Assembly (NCBI GenBank): GCA_934467415.1
Contig: CAKSLQ010000011.1
Span: 27,306 to 91,305 of the forward strand
Direction: 5' to 3'
Length of the DNA: 64,000 bases
Source: an uncultured Eubacteriales bacterium
GTDB lineage: Bacteria; Bacillota; Clostridia; Oscillospirales; CAG-272
In this document: one piece after another, positions 23,521-32,346 of the stretch
How the letters are laid out: each line of letters begins with the position of its first letter
Position numbering within the stretch: position 1 is the stretch's first letter
Notes under the pieces: generated by a model
Seen by the model: only the letters and a program-made list of their open reading frames with translations
What the model was told of the DNA's origin: nothing
The model's database searches: none
Made by a program: the position numbers and the translations under genes

Positions 23521-26247
23521 TCATTTGGAGAGCTTCGTAAGGGCAGTGTACACGTCCGCGATGCCGACGTCGCGCAGCCCGTGGTAATACGGCTGTGCCG
23601 CCGCATCGAGGCCGCCGCCTACCGCCGCCTTGCAGAGCAGCAGCGCGTCGGCGAGATCGACCCTGCCGTCCCGGTTCAGGTCGCCCGCAAGGATGCGGGT
23701 GAGCGTGACGCCGTCCGCCGTCTCGACCGTCACGCGGCCGGTGTTGCGGTACGCAGCATAGGTCTGCCCCTCGACCTTGCCGGGAGCGGTATAGTCCCGG
23801 AAGCTGCCCGAGACCGTCCCGGCCACATGGGCGCTGACGCTGCCGGTGAGGTAATTCTGCCCGGCAAAGCCGTTCATGCCGTTGGCCGCAACGGTCGCGC
23901 CCTTGCCGATCCGCACCGTCAGATTGCCGCCGTAGGTGGCAAACGGCGATGTGCCGAAGAGCCGGTAGTTGCCGCCGACGAAGAACATATACCTGCCGCC
24001 GTCCAGAATCACGGTCTGGTCGGCGCTGCTGCCCGCGCTCGCGGCGTCGTCGGCCGCGGTCTTGGCAAAGTCGCCTTCAAAGAGCAGGTTGCCGCAGAGC
24101 ACATAGAAGTTGCCCGACGTCTTGACCATCTCAGTAAACTCTGCGTTGTTCCAGCCGAGCGCAAGGTAGGCGATGCCGGTATCGCGCCGCAGCGTCAGGT
24201 TGTCAAAGCGCGCGCCCGCGCCGAGGCGGATCATGTCGCCGGTGAGTGCCAGCGCCGCGTCCGTTCCCTCGCCGACGAAGGTCAGCGTGCCGCTGCCCAG
24301 CGGCGTGACAAACTTGGTGTAGGCCACCGTACCCATGATGTGAATCGTCGCTTCCCCGTCCGGGTCGACAAGGCCGAAAGCGACGGGCAGCGAGGAGATC
24401 GGGTCGGCCGCCGTACCTGCGCCCGCCAGTCTGCCCGCAGCGGAAACGTAGACGTCCGAGCGGTAGAAGTTTTCAACCTCGGTCACGCCGCCAAAGATGG
24501 CGTTGTAGACCGCGGCGGCGTAGAGCCTGTAGCCGTCCGCATCCGGGTGCAGCTTGTCGCCCGCGAAGAGCGCGTCGCTCACCGCGTCGGGCAGGAGCAG
24601 CGCATAGAGGTCGATGTAGGTGAATTTGCCCGGCACCGCGGCGGCAAGCGCGCGGGTGACGCGCGCCTGAATCGGTCGGATGACCGAGACCGCACGGATG
24701 TCCGCCTCCTTGTTGGAGGTGTAGCGGTAAATGGCCGAGGTGGTGAACACGCGCGCCGTATCCGGCAGCGCGGCATAGTCGCGGAGCAGCGCCTCGTATT
24801 CGCGCTCGAAATGCGCGCGCTGGCCGATGGTACCGCCCGCAACGAGCGCATCGTTGGTGCCGAGCGCGACCAGCACATAGGCGCTGTCCGCCTCGGTGAG
24901 CGAGAGTACGCCCGCCAGCGTATCGCGGTGGCGGATCTGATTGTAGGGGAGCACCGTGGAAGCGCCCACGCCGAAGTTGGAGACGACAAGCTCCCTGCCT
25001 TCCTTTTCCGCGGTCTCCAGCACGCGCGCCGTGTAGGCATTGTGCGTCGGATCGGCTGCGCCCGTGCCCTCGGTGATGCTGTCGCCGACGAAGGAGATGC
25101 GCAGCGGTTCCGTGTAGGTCTGCACCTCGCCGTTGACCACGTCGAAGCGCTTGATTGTAAGACCCGATGCCGCGGGACAGGTCAGCGTCGCCTTCTTGTC
25201 CGTGCCGGGGTAGGCCTTGACCTGCGTGGCGTCCACCACCGTCCCGGCTGCAAAGGCCGCACCCGCGCCGACCGTCACATCAAAGTTGCCGCGCAGCACC
25301 TGCGTATAGCCCGTGGAGGTCTGGAACGCGCTGATCTCGCCGCCCGCAAAGCTGCCGCCCGTGATATTCACCGTGATGTCGCCGTCGAGCGCATAGCGGC
25401 TGCTGTCGGACGACGCCCAGACGGAGCAGTAACTTGCATAGGCTGCGACCTCGCCGAGCCGCCCCTGCGCGTAGATGGGCAGGTTGAAGCTGCCGCCGTT
25501 TATCGTGAGGGTCGCGTCATCGCAGAGCAGCGACATGCCGGAGAGGCTGAACGCATTTTCGTCCTTGTTGTTGCTTGCCGTGTCATAGCCGACCTTGCCG
25601 CCGAACGTGCCGCCGTTTACCGTGACGGTGAGCGGTGCGGTGATCGAGCCGACGAGGTTCTGCCGGTCGGCGCGGCGGTTGCCGCCCGCGAAGGTGGCAA
25701 ATGTGCCGGCGTTTACCGTGATCGAATAGGGCAGCTCACAGCTGATCACCTTGCCGATGTGCAGATTGCCCGCGTCCTGCCGCATCTCGCCGGGCATCGT
25801 ATCCACGCCGCCGAAAAAGTCCAGCGTGCCGTCCGCGCTGAAATGCTCGCCGAACGTGATCGAGTTGAACCCGCCGAGGATCGCGCGGCGACCGCGCGCC
25901 GCGACGGGCAGATCGAGCGTGATCACGCCGTCGTCCGTATTTTTCGCAAACGAAAGATCGCCGTAAAGGATCAGGCTTCCGCCTTCGGCCGCATAGGTGA
26001 CGTTCCCCGCCTCGGGCAGAGTCACATCCCCGCGCAAAGCGAGGCTGCCGAGGATGACGATACGGCCGTCGCCGCCGCCGAGCGCTTCGGCCGCCGCCGT
26101 AAGCGAACCGAGCGGGGACGCGGCGCTTGTGCCATCGCCGTCGCCGCCCTCCCGCACATACAAAGTCGTTTCCGCCGCGGCCGCGCCGCAGACCGTTCCG
26201 CACAGAAGTCCCATACAAAGCAAAGCAGAAAGCCAAAACTTACGCAT
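23521..26247 (-). CDS. Giant secreted SGNH esterase with dockerin-like tail (copy 1)
   Basis: A 908-residue exoprotein. Signal peptide (residues 1-25, ending CGAAAAE). The GGDGDGTSAASPLGSL cap and beta repeats follow to about residue 380, with repeated GSITAPLTVTVNGGTFG-like units. A central SGNH hydrolase domain has FVGDSITEGTGA, VALGTNDALV and GDKLHPDADGY, giving a complete Ser, Gly, Asn and Asp-x-x-His set. A second beta region follows, then a C-terminal GDLNRDGRVDLADALLL calcium-loop module. The ATG at 26247 has GGAGG upstream and the frame before it is promoter. First of three tandem paralogues, each with its own promoter and terminator. Deacetylation of plant polysaccharide is inferred. 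Confidence 0.88.
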   Translation of the reverse strand: MRKFWLSALLCMGLLCGTVCGAAAAETTLYVREGGDGDGTSAASPLGSLTAAAEALGGGDGRIVILGSLALRGDVTLPEAGNVTYAAEGGSLILYGDLSFAKNTDDGVITLDLPVAARGRRAILGGFNSITFGEHFSADGTLDFFGGVDTMPGEMRQDAGNLHIGKVISCELPYSITVNAGTFATFAGGNRRADRQNLVGSITAPLTVTVNGGTFGGKVGYDTASNNKDENAFSLSGMSLLCDDATLTINGGSFNLPIYAQGRLGEVAAYASYCSVWASSDSSRYALDGDITVNITGGSFAGGEISAFQTSTGYTQVLRGNFDVTVGAGAAFAAGTVVDATQVKAYPGTDKKATLTCPAASGLTIKRFDVVNGEVQTYTEPLRISFVGDSITEGTGAADPTHNAYTARVLETAEKEGRELVVSNFGVGASTVLPYNQIRHRDTLAGVLSLTEADSAYVLVALGTNDALVAGGTIGQRAHFEREYEALLRDYAALPDTARVFTTSAIYRYTSNKEADIRAVSVIRPIQARVTRALAAAVPGKFTYIDLYALLLPDAVSDALFAGDKLHPDADGYRLYAAAVYNAIFGGVTEVENFYRSDVYVSAAGRLAGAGTAADPISSLPVAFGLVDPDGEATIHIMGTVAYTKFVTPLGSGTLTFVGEGTDAALALTGDMIRLGAGARFDNLTLRRDTGIAYLALGWNNAEFTEMVKTSGNFYVLCGNLLFEGDFAKTAADDAASAGSSADQTVILDGGRYMFFVGGNYRLFGTSPFATYGGNLTVRIGKGATVAANGMNGFAGQNYLTGSVSAHVAGTVSGSFRDYTAPGKVEGQTYAAYRNTGRVTVETADGVTLTRILAGDLNRDGRVDLADALLLCKAAVGGGLDAAAQPYYHGLRDVGIADVYTALTKLSK

Positions 26248-26277
26248 CTGTTTTTCCTCCGAGATGATTTCGATTTC

Positions 26278-26306
26278 AGTATAGCGTTCTGTACAAAGCA
26301 AAGCAA
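26278..26306 (-). promoter_or_regulatory. Promoter of SGNH copy 1
   Basis: TTGCTT, 17 bases, TATACT. The remainder of 26248-26398 holds only the leader and the next terminator. Confidence 0.7.
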
Positions 26307-26360
26307 GCGCTTTCTCCCATCAATCGGAAAATGTATACAAAGACCTGCTTTTTTCATATC

Positions 26361-26389
26361 AAAAAGGCTGCACCGAAGTGCAGCCTTTT
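26361..26389. terminator. Terminator of SGNH copy 2
   Basis: AAAAGGCTGCAC and GTGCAGCCTTTT arms with a 4-base loop, directly after the stop at 26399. Confidence 0.9.
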
Positions 26390-26398
26390 GGTTCGGAT

Positions 26399-29248
26399 TT
26401 ATGCGATTTTCTTCAGCATCCAGATGATGTCGCGCAGGGTGACCGTGCTTCTGCCGAAGTAATGCGCGCCGTCCGCCGCGGTGAAGCTGCTGTTCAGCAG
26501 CTTGGAGACCGCGATCAGCGCATCGCGTGCATTGAAGACGCCGTCGCCGTCGAAGTCGCCGACAACCCGGCGGGCAATGCTGCCCGCGCCGATCGTCTCG
26601 ACCGTGATGCTGCCGGTATTCTTCGTGCAGTCAAAGGTCGTGCCGACAGGTCCTGTAATGGTCGCATAGTCGCACAGCGTGCCGGTGATCGGTGCGGCAG
26701 TCACCAGCTTGACGGAGCCGGTGAGGTAGTTTGCGCCGCAGGCGCCGCTCTGCCCGTCGGCCGACAGTGCAACCTGTGCGCCCGCGCCGATGTTGATGGT
26801 CAGATTGCCGCCGTAGGTGCAGATCGGCGAAAAGCCTTTCCAGCGCCAGTTGCCGCCGATGATCCAGCGCCAGTTACCGCCGTTCACCGTCACCACGGCA
26901 TCCGCATCGCTGCTGCCTGCCGCGACGGTATCAAAGTTGCGCGTGTCGGGATTGGTCACGCTGTAGACCTCGCTGCCGCCGTAGACCGCATGGCCCGCAG
27001 CAAGCACGCCGACGACCGGCATGGTCACGCTGTCGGTGATCTCGACGTTGTGGTAGTTGCAGACGACGAACATCGCGCCCGCGCCGGTGTAGTTCAGCTT
27101 GAGATTGTCAATGCAGCCGTCCGTGCGGAAGCGGATCATCTTGGCGTTTTTGTCCAGTGCAAGCGTTGCACCGTCGCCGACGCCGACGAACCTGATGCTC
27201 GCAAGATCGTCGGGCGCGGTCAGCCATGTGCTGACGGTCTGTGTGCCGATGACGCGCACCTCGGCGTCCGAGCCGGGACGCAGGCGCGCGATGGCGACCT
27301 CGATATAGCGGATGGGGTCATCCGCCGTGCCTGCGCCGTCGATGCGGCCCGTGTCCGAGACATAGACCGTATCGAGCGTGCTGAAGCCCTCAACCGCGGT
27401 CACGCCGCCGAAAATCGCATTGTAGATGGCGGGGGCATACACATTCCGATAGCCCTCCGCATGGGGATGCAGCATGTCGCCGGAGAGCAGCGCGCCCGCC
27501 GCGCCCTTGCTGTCCACCTGCATGGCCTCCGCAAAGGTCAGCGCGTAGAGGTCAACAAAGACGTACTTGTCGCTTGTCTTGGCCAGCGTCTCGGTGGCGC
27601 GGCGCTGCATAGCACGGACATTGACTGCGCCGAGCGCCGACTGGCGCTGTGACGGCTTCGTCTTTTCGTTGTCTTCATATTTTTTAATTGAGCGATAGAG
27701 CGCGCTGGTGGTGAACACCTTCTTCGTGGTCGGAAGGTCGCCGTAGCCCTTGATGAAGGCGGTGTACATCTCTTCAAAGCGCGCATGCTGACCGTCGGTC
27801 ACCATCGTGTTGTAGGCGTCGTTGGTGCCGAGGCCGATGATGAACCAGTCGGCGTCGCATTCCTCGCGCGTCAGCCGGAAGTTCAGCATGTCGTTGTACC
27901 AGATGTTGTTGGTCGGCATGACGGTGGAGCCGCCGATACCGTAGTTGCCGAGGATCGCCTCGCCGCCGTTCTTTTCAATCAGCGCAAGGAGCTGCGCCGG
28001 ATACGACTTGGTCTCAAAATCCCATGCACCGCTGCCCGCGCCCGTGCCCTGCGTGATGCTGTCGCCGATGCAGGCGATGCGCAGCGGCTCGTCGTAGGTC
28101 TGCGCCGCGCCGTTGACCATGTCGAAGCGCTTGGGGGTGATGTTCATCGACGCGGGATAGACAAGCGTCGCCTTCTGATCCGCACCGGCATACGCCTTGA
28201 CCTGCGTTGCGTCGATGACCGTGTCCGGCGCAAAGGTCGCGCCGTCCGTGATATGGACATTGAAATTGCCGCGCAGGACCTGCGTCAGCCCCGCGCCGGT
28301 CTGGTAGGCGCTGATCTCAAAGCTCTCAAAAGTACCGCCCGTGATATTCAGCGTGATGTCGCCGTCTATCGCGTAATACCTGCGGTCGGACATGGTGAGC
28401 GCCGAGCAGCCGCCCATGCGGGAGTTGCCGACGCCGCCGCGGCCGATGACATAGACCGGTGCGCGGAATGTGCCGCCCGTGATGGTGAGTGTGGCATCGT
28501 CGGCGAGGATACCCATGCCGGAGACGCTGAATGCGTTTTCATTCTTGTTCAGCGAGGTCTGCGTAAAGGAGACGGCGCGCCCGAAGGTACCGCCGTTTAT
28601 CGTGATTTCGATCGGCGCGGCGATCGAGCCGAGCAGGCAGCTGCCGTTTACGCGGCGGTTGCCGCCCGCAAAGACGCCGAAGTTGCCGTTGTCCACCGTG
28701 ATGGAATAGGGCAGCTCGGTGACGCACTTCGCGTTCAGCGTGCGGTTCTGCGCCGCATAGCTCGTGATATCCGCCGTGCCCTCCGGCGTGTCCACGCCGC
28801 CGAAGAAGTCAACCGCGGTCGCCATCTCGCACTTCGCGGTGAAATGCAGGCTGTTGTAGCCGCCGAAGATGACCCGCTCGCCACTCGCCGTAATCGGCAG
28901 GTCGAGTGTGATCAGGTTGGCATTCGTGTTCTTGGCAAAGGTGAGGTCGGCCGCAAGGTTCAGGCGTCCGTTCCCCTCCGCCGTAAAGGTCAGATCACCG
29001 CTCTGCTCCGGCACGGTGTATGCCGCGGAAAGCGTGACCGGCGAAAGGAAGACGACCGTGCCGCCCTCGCCGCCGAGCGCGGCAACCGCCGTGCCGAGCG
29101 AGCCTGTCGGGGATGCGGCACTTGCGCCGTCGCCCGTCCCGGCCGCCGAGACATAGACGGTGCGCTCCGCCGCCGCAGCCGTGCAGACAAGCGCAGCCGC
29201 CAGGCAGACCAGTGCGCAAAGAAGCAGAATCGATTTCATTTTTCGCAT
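26399..29248 (-). CDS. Giant secreted SGNH esterase with dockerin-like tail (copy 2)
   Basis: A 949-residue paralogue of the flanking genes. Signal peptide, the AGTGDGASAASPTGSLGTAV cap, and beta repeats (GSIAAPIEITINGGTFGRA). The SGNH domain carries CIGDSITQGTGAGSG, LGTNDAYN and GDMLHPHAEGY, again with a full catalytic set. A second beta region follows, then GDFDGDGVFNARDALIAV with a degenerate second half (YFGRSTVTLRDIIWML). The ATG at 29248 is preferred to the TTG two codons earlier because GGAGG is 9 bases upstream. It carries a longer insert in the esterase domain than copy 1. Confidence 0.88.
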   Translation of the reverse strand: MRKMKSILLLCALVCLAAALVCTAAAAERTVYVSAAGTGDGASAASPTGSLGTAVAALGGEGGTVVFLSPVTLSAAYTVPEQSGDLTFTAEGNGRLNLAADLTFAKNTNANLITLDLPITASGERVIFGGYNSLHFTAKCEMATAVDFFGGVDTPEGTADITSYAAQNRTLNAKCVTELPYSITVDNGNFGVFAGGNRRVNGSCLLGSIAAPIEITINGGTFGRAVSFTQTSLNKNENAFSVSGMGILADDATLTITGGTFRAPVYVIGRGGVGNSRMGGCSALTMSDRRYYAIDGDITLNITGGTFESFEISAYQTGAGLTQVLRGNFNVHITDGATFAPDTVIDATQVKAYAGADQKATLVYPASMNITPKRFDMVNGAAQTYDEPLRIACIGDSITQGTGAGSGAWDFETKSYPAQLLALIEKNGGEAILGNYGIGGSTVMPTNNIWYNDMLNFRLTREECDADWFIIGLGTNDAYNTMVTDGQHARFEEMYTAFIKGYGDLPTTKKVFTTSALYRSIKKYEDNEKTKPSQRQSALGAVNVRAMQRRATETLAKTSDKYVFVDLYALTFAEAMQVDSKGAAGALLSGDMLHPHAEGYRNVYAPAIYNAIFGGVTAVEGFSTLDTVYVSDTGRIDGAGTADDPIRYIEVAIARLRPGSDAEVRVIGTQTVSTWLTAPDDLASIRFVGVGDGATLALDKNAKMIRFRTDGCIDNLKLNYTGAGAMFVVCNYHNVEITDSVTMPVVGVLAAGHAVYGGSEVYSVTNPDTRNFDTVAAGSSDADAVVTVNGGNWRWIIGGNWRWKGFSPICTYGGNLTINIGAGAQVALSADGQSGACGANYLTGSVKLVTAAPITGTLCDYATITGPVGTTFDCTKNTGSITVETIGAGSIARRVVGDFDGDGVFNARDALIAVSKLLNSSFTAADGAHYFGRSTVTLRDIIWMLKKIA

Positions 29249-29281
29249 TTGCAAAGACCTCCGCTTTGATTTCTTATCTTT

Positions 29282-29310
29282 AGTTTAACATTTTGCCGCT
29301 CCGTCCGCAA
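29282..29310 (-). promoter_or_regulatory. Promoter of SGNH copy 2
   Basis: TTGCGG, 17 bases, TAAACT on the minus strand. Confidence 0.65.
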
Positions 29311-29375
29311 CAAAAAGCATGTGTAAAAGGCTATTCAAAGCACAGGAAAATGCGGATTTTATACACAAAAACGCC

Positions 29376-29407
29376 AAAACAAAGGAGCCGGTAGCGGCTC
29401 CTTTGTT
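29376..29407. terminator. Terminator of SGNH copy 3
   Basis: AACAAAGGAGCCG and CGGCTCCTTTGTT arms, 17 bases after the stop at 29424. Confidence 0.88.
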
Positions 29408-29423
29408 GAAACTGTTCAATTTT

Positions 29424-32171
29424 TCACCCTGCGGTTTGGCCAAGGATCCAGGTCACGTCGGCGAGGGTGACATGCCGTCTGCCGAAATAAGCGTAGCTGT
29501 AGGGGAATTTTTCGTCCAGCGCGCAGCGCAGCATGATGAGCGCATCGCGGATATCGACCGCGCCGCTGCCGTCGAAGTCGCCTGCAAGCACCTCGCCGCG
29601 GATGATCCTGCCCGTGTTGTTTGCCTCGTCATAGACCACGCCGGAAAGCGTGCCGGTGATCATATAGTCGGGCAGCGCGGCGTCTGTCTTGATATCTGCC
29701 GTGACAGAGCCGGTGAGATAGTTCGCACCGACAATGCCGATGTAGTCCGTGGCGGTGATCTTCACACCCGCACCGACCGTCAGCACCATGTTGCCGCTGT
29801 AGGTGCCGATGGGGGCGCCGCCCGCAAAGCGGCGGTTACCGCCCGCAAAGCCGACCCATGTGCCGCCGTTGACCGAGATGACGGCGTTGCGGCTCGAAGA
29901 TGCGCTTGCCACCGTGTCATAGGTTGTCGCCGTTGCAGCGACCGCCTCTGCGCGCGTGAAGACATTGTAGCCCGCATAGAAGTTCCAGGTGCCCGTCGTT
30001 TTTACGCTGTCCGTGATCTCCACATCGTTGTAGCAGGCGATGATATGGGTGCCCGTTTCGGACTTCAGCGTGATGTTGTCGAGCTTCGTATTGCTGCCGA
30101 GCTTGAACGTGTTGCCCGAGATGCTGAGCACCGCGTCCGCCCCCTCGCCGACGATGGTCAGGTGCGAGGGATTCATCGAGGAGAAGAAGTTGCCCGCGAG
30201 CGTCCAGGTGCCGACCACATGCAGGGCGGCATCCTTATTGTAGGCGAGCTTATCCATCGCGACCGCAAAGTTTGAGATGGGGTCGGCCGCCGTGCCCGCG
30301 CCGTTGATCGAACCGCTGTCCGAGACATAGACGTCGGTCATGCAGAAGCCCGCGACCTTCTTGTCGCCGCCGCCGAGCATGGCATCGTACAGCTTCCTTG
30401 CCATGATGCCGTAGCCGCTTGCGGCGGGATGCAGGTTCTCTTTGCTGTCCGCAAACAGCGCGCCGCTCTTGGCATCGGCATAGGTGAGCTGGTAGAGGTC
30501 GATGAAGTCGTACTTGCCCGGGTTCTCCGCCGCAAGCTCGCGCGCGATGCGTTCCTGCGTGGGGTGCAGCGCCGACGATGCGCGCAGGTCGTTCACGGCA
30601 TTCGAGGTTTTGCGGTAGATGGCGGTCGTGATATAGACGCATTCGGTGTCCGGTTTGTTGCCGAACAGCGTGCAAATATCGCGATAGTTGGCCTCAAACT
30701 TTTGCAGCGCACCGTTCGTGCCGCCGATGGTGGCCGCATCGTTCGTGCCCATCGCGATGACGTAGAGCGCCGCGTCGCACTCCTCGGTGGCCAGCGGGTA
30801 GGCCAGCATCTTCATGTAGTCACGCTTGGTGCTGGGGAGGAAGCCGGAGGCGGAAACGCCGTAGTTGGAGACGATGATCTCGCGGCCGTCCGTCTCGGCA
30901 AGGCCGAGGAACTGCGCGGGATAAGCCTGTGTCAGACGATCCGTGGTCGCCCCCGAGACAGACAGATAGTAGCCCTCGGTGATGCTGTCACCGATGAACG
31001 CGACGCGCAAAGGCTCTGTGTAGGTCTGTGCCGCGCCGTTGACCACGTCAAAGCGCTTTGCCGTAAGGCCGAGTTCCGCGGGATAGGTCAGCGTCGCTTT
31101 CTTATCCGCGCCGGCATACGCCTTGACCTGCGTCGCATCAATGACCGTACCCGCCGCAAAGACGGGCGAACCGGTGACGGTCACGTCAAAATTGCCGCGC
31201 AGCATCTGGGTGTAGCCCGCCTGCGTGTAGTACGCGCTGATGAGCCCGCCGCCAAAGGTACCACCGCTGATGTTGATCTGAATATCGCCGTCCGCCGCGT
31301 AGTACTTTCTGTCCGACGCGGTCAGGGTGGAAGTCTGCGAAGAGCCCGCCGGCACATTGTCCAGCCTGCCCTGCGCAAAAATCGGTGCGTTGAACGTGCC
31401 GCCCGTGATGTTCAGCGTCGCATCGTCGGCGAGAATGGCTGCACCGGAAATGCTGATATCCCAGTAGTTCTTGTTGTTCGTGGTGAGGTCATAGTCCCCC
31501 GCCTTGCCGAAGGTGCCGCCGTTGATTGTAATGGTGACGGGTGCGGCGATTGAACCGACCGGAACGCCCTTGCCGGCGCTCTGCGGTGCATTGCGGTAGT
31601 TGCCCGCGGAAAACATGTAGAAGTCGCCGCCGTCCACCGTGATGGAATACGGCAGAGTGGTGACAAGGTCGGCATTCGCCGTGCCGTCAGACGCCAGCGC
31701 GCCGCCCATGAAGTGCAGTCTGCCGCTTGCTCCATTGTTGGTGACGACGCACTTGTCGGTGAAATGCACGCTGTTGAAGCCGCCGAAGATGAAGACCGGG
31801 TAGGTCTTTGTCATCACGATCGGCAAATCAAAGGTGAAGGTGTTGCCATTCGTGTTCTTGCCGAGCTGAAGACGGCTGCCCTGGAGCAGTCTGCCGCCGT
31901 CCGCGGCGGTCAGCGTGAAGTCGCCGCTCTGCTCGGGAATGGTGGTGATGTCACTGATGGTCACATCACCGCAGGCGACGACCGTACCGCCCTTGCCGCC
32001 GAGCGCCGAAACCGCCGCATTCAGCGTGCCGAGCGGGCTTGCCGCGCTCGAGCCGTCACCCGTGCCGCCGTCCCGCACATAGACGGTCACGCCGTCGGCC
32101 GCAAACGCCGCCGCGGTGCAAAGGCAGGCGCAGATCAGCATCGAAAGGATGAACAAAAGAGACTTGCGCAT
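29424..32171 (-). CDS. Giant secreted SGNH-like protein with dockerin-like tail (copy 3)
   Basis: A 915-residue paralogue of copies 1 and 2. Signal peptide, GGTGDGSSAASPLGTLNAAV cap, beta repeats, then an SGNH domain with FIGDSITEGYYL and IAMGTNDAATI. Block V reads KENLHPAASGY, so the Asp of Asp-x-x-His appears to be Glu; activity could be altered. The tail has GDFDGSGAVDIRDALIML and a degenerate second half with YFGRRHVTLADVTWIL. The ATG at 32171 has GGAGGA upstream. Last-encoded and most divergent of the tandem trio at the active site. Confidence 0.87.
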   Translation of the reverse strand: MRKSLLFILSMLICACLCTAAAFAADGVTVYVRDGGTGDGSSAASPLGTLNAAVSALGGKGGTVVACGDVTISDITTIPEQSGDFTLTAADGGRLLQGSRLQLGKNTNGNTFTFDLPIVMTKTYPVFIFGGFNSVHFTDKCVVTNNGASGRLHFMGGALASDGTANADLVTTLPYSITVDGGDFYMFSAGNYRNAPQSAGKGVPVGSIAAPVTITINGGTFGKAGDYDLTTNNKNYWDISISGAAILADDATLNITGGTFNAPIFAQGRLDNVPAGSSQTSTLTASDRKYYAADGDIQINISGGTFGGGLISAYYTQAGYTQMLRGNFDVTVTGSPVFAAGTVIDATQVKAYAGADKKATLTYPAELGLTAKRFDVVNGAAQTYTEPLRVAFIGDSITEGYYLSVSGATTDRLTQAYPAQFLGLAETDGREIIVSNYGVSASGFLPSTKRDYMKMLAYPLATEECDAALYVIAMGTNDAATIGGTNGALQKFEANYRDICTLFGNKPDTECVYITTAIYRKTSNAVNDLRASSALHPTQERIARELAAENPGKYDFIDLYQLTYADAKSGALFADSKENLHPAASGYGIMARKLYDAMLGGGDKKVAGFCMTDVYVSDSGSINGAGTAADPISNFAVAMDKLAYNKDAALHVVGTWTLAGNFFSSMNPSHLTIVGEGADAVLSISGNTFKLGSNTKLDNITLKSETGTHIIACYNDVEITDSVKTTGTWNFYAGYNVFTRAEAVAATATTYDTVASASSSRNAVISVNGGTWVGFAGGNRRFAGGAPIGTYSGNMVLTVGAGVKITATDYIGIVGANYLTGSVTADIKTDAALPDYMITGTLSGVVYDEANNTGRIIRGEVLAGDFDGSGAVDIRDALIMLRCALDEKFPYSYAYFGRRHVTLADVTWILGQTAG

Positions 32172-32224
32172 CGAAAATTCCTCCTGTCTGCGGAGGCAAA
32201 TGCCTCCGATTGTGTACTATAATC

Positions 32225-32253
32225 AGTTTAGCATAATATTGCACACATAACAA
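32225..32253 (-). promoter_or_regulatory. Promoter of SGNH copy 3
   Basis: TTGTTA, 17 bases, TAAACT on the minus strand. A GAAAATACA half-site like that of the AraC regulon lies upstream, but a second copy 21 bp away is missing. Confidence 0.65.
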
Positions 32254-32305
32254 GCTAAAAACACCTGTATTTTCGGTCAAAATTTCACAGTTTTGAACCT
32301 CTTTC

Positions 32306-32345
32306 AAAAAAAGTCCGAAATCCCGGATGGGATTTCGGACTTTTT
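32306..32345. terminator. Terminator of the SLH sialidase-fold gene
   Basis: A 17-bp perfect stem AAAAAGTCCGAAATCCC with loop GGAT, ending one base before the stop codon at 32347. Confidence 0.92.
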
Positions 32346-32346
32346 G

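Noticed and set aside
23395..26427. A 1010-codon open frame on the plus strand opposite the first giant SGNH gene
   Set aside because: It is the complement of a GC-rich coding gene with signal peptide and catalytic motifs; its own translation is Arg/Ala/Val-rich without domains, and it has no ribosome site. The same holds for the long antisense frames at 3028-5259, 5210-6397, 9192-10826, 43357-45507 and 54906-56873.
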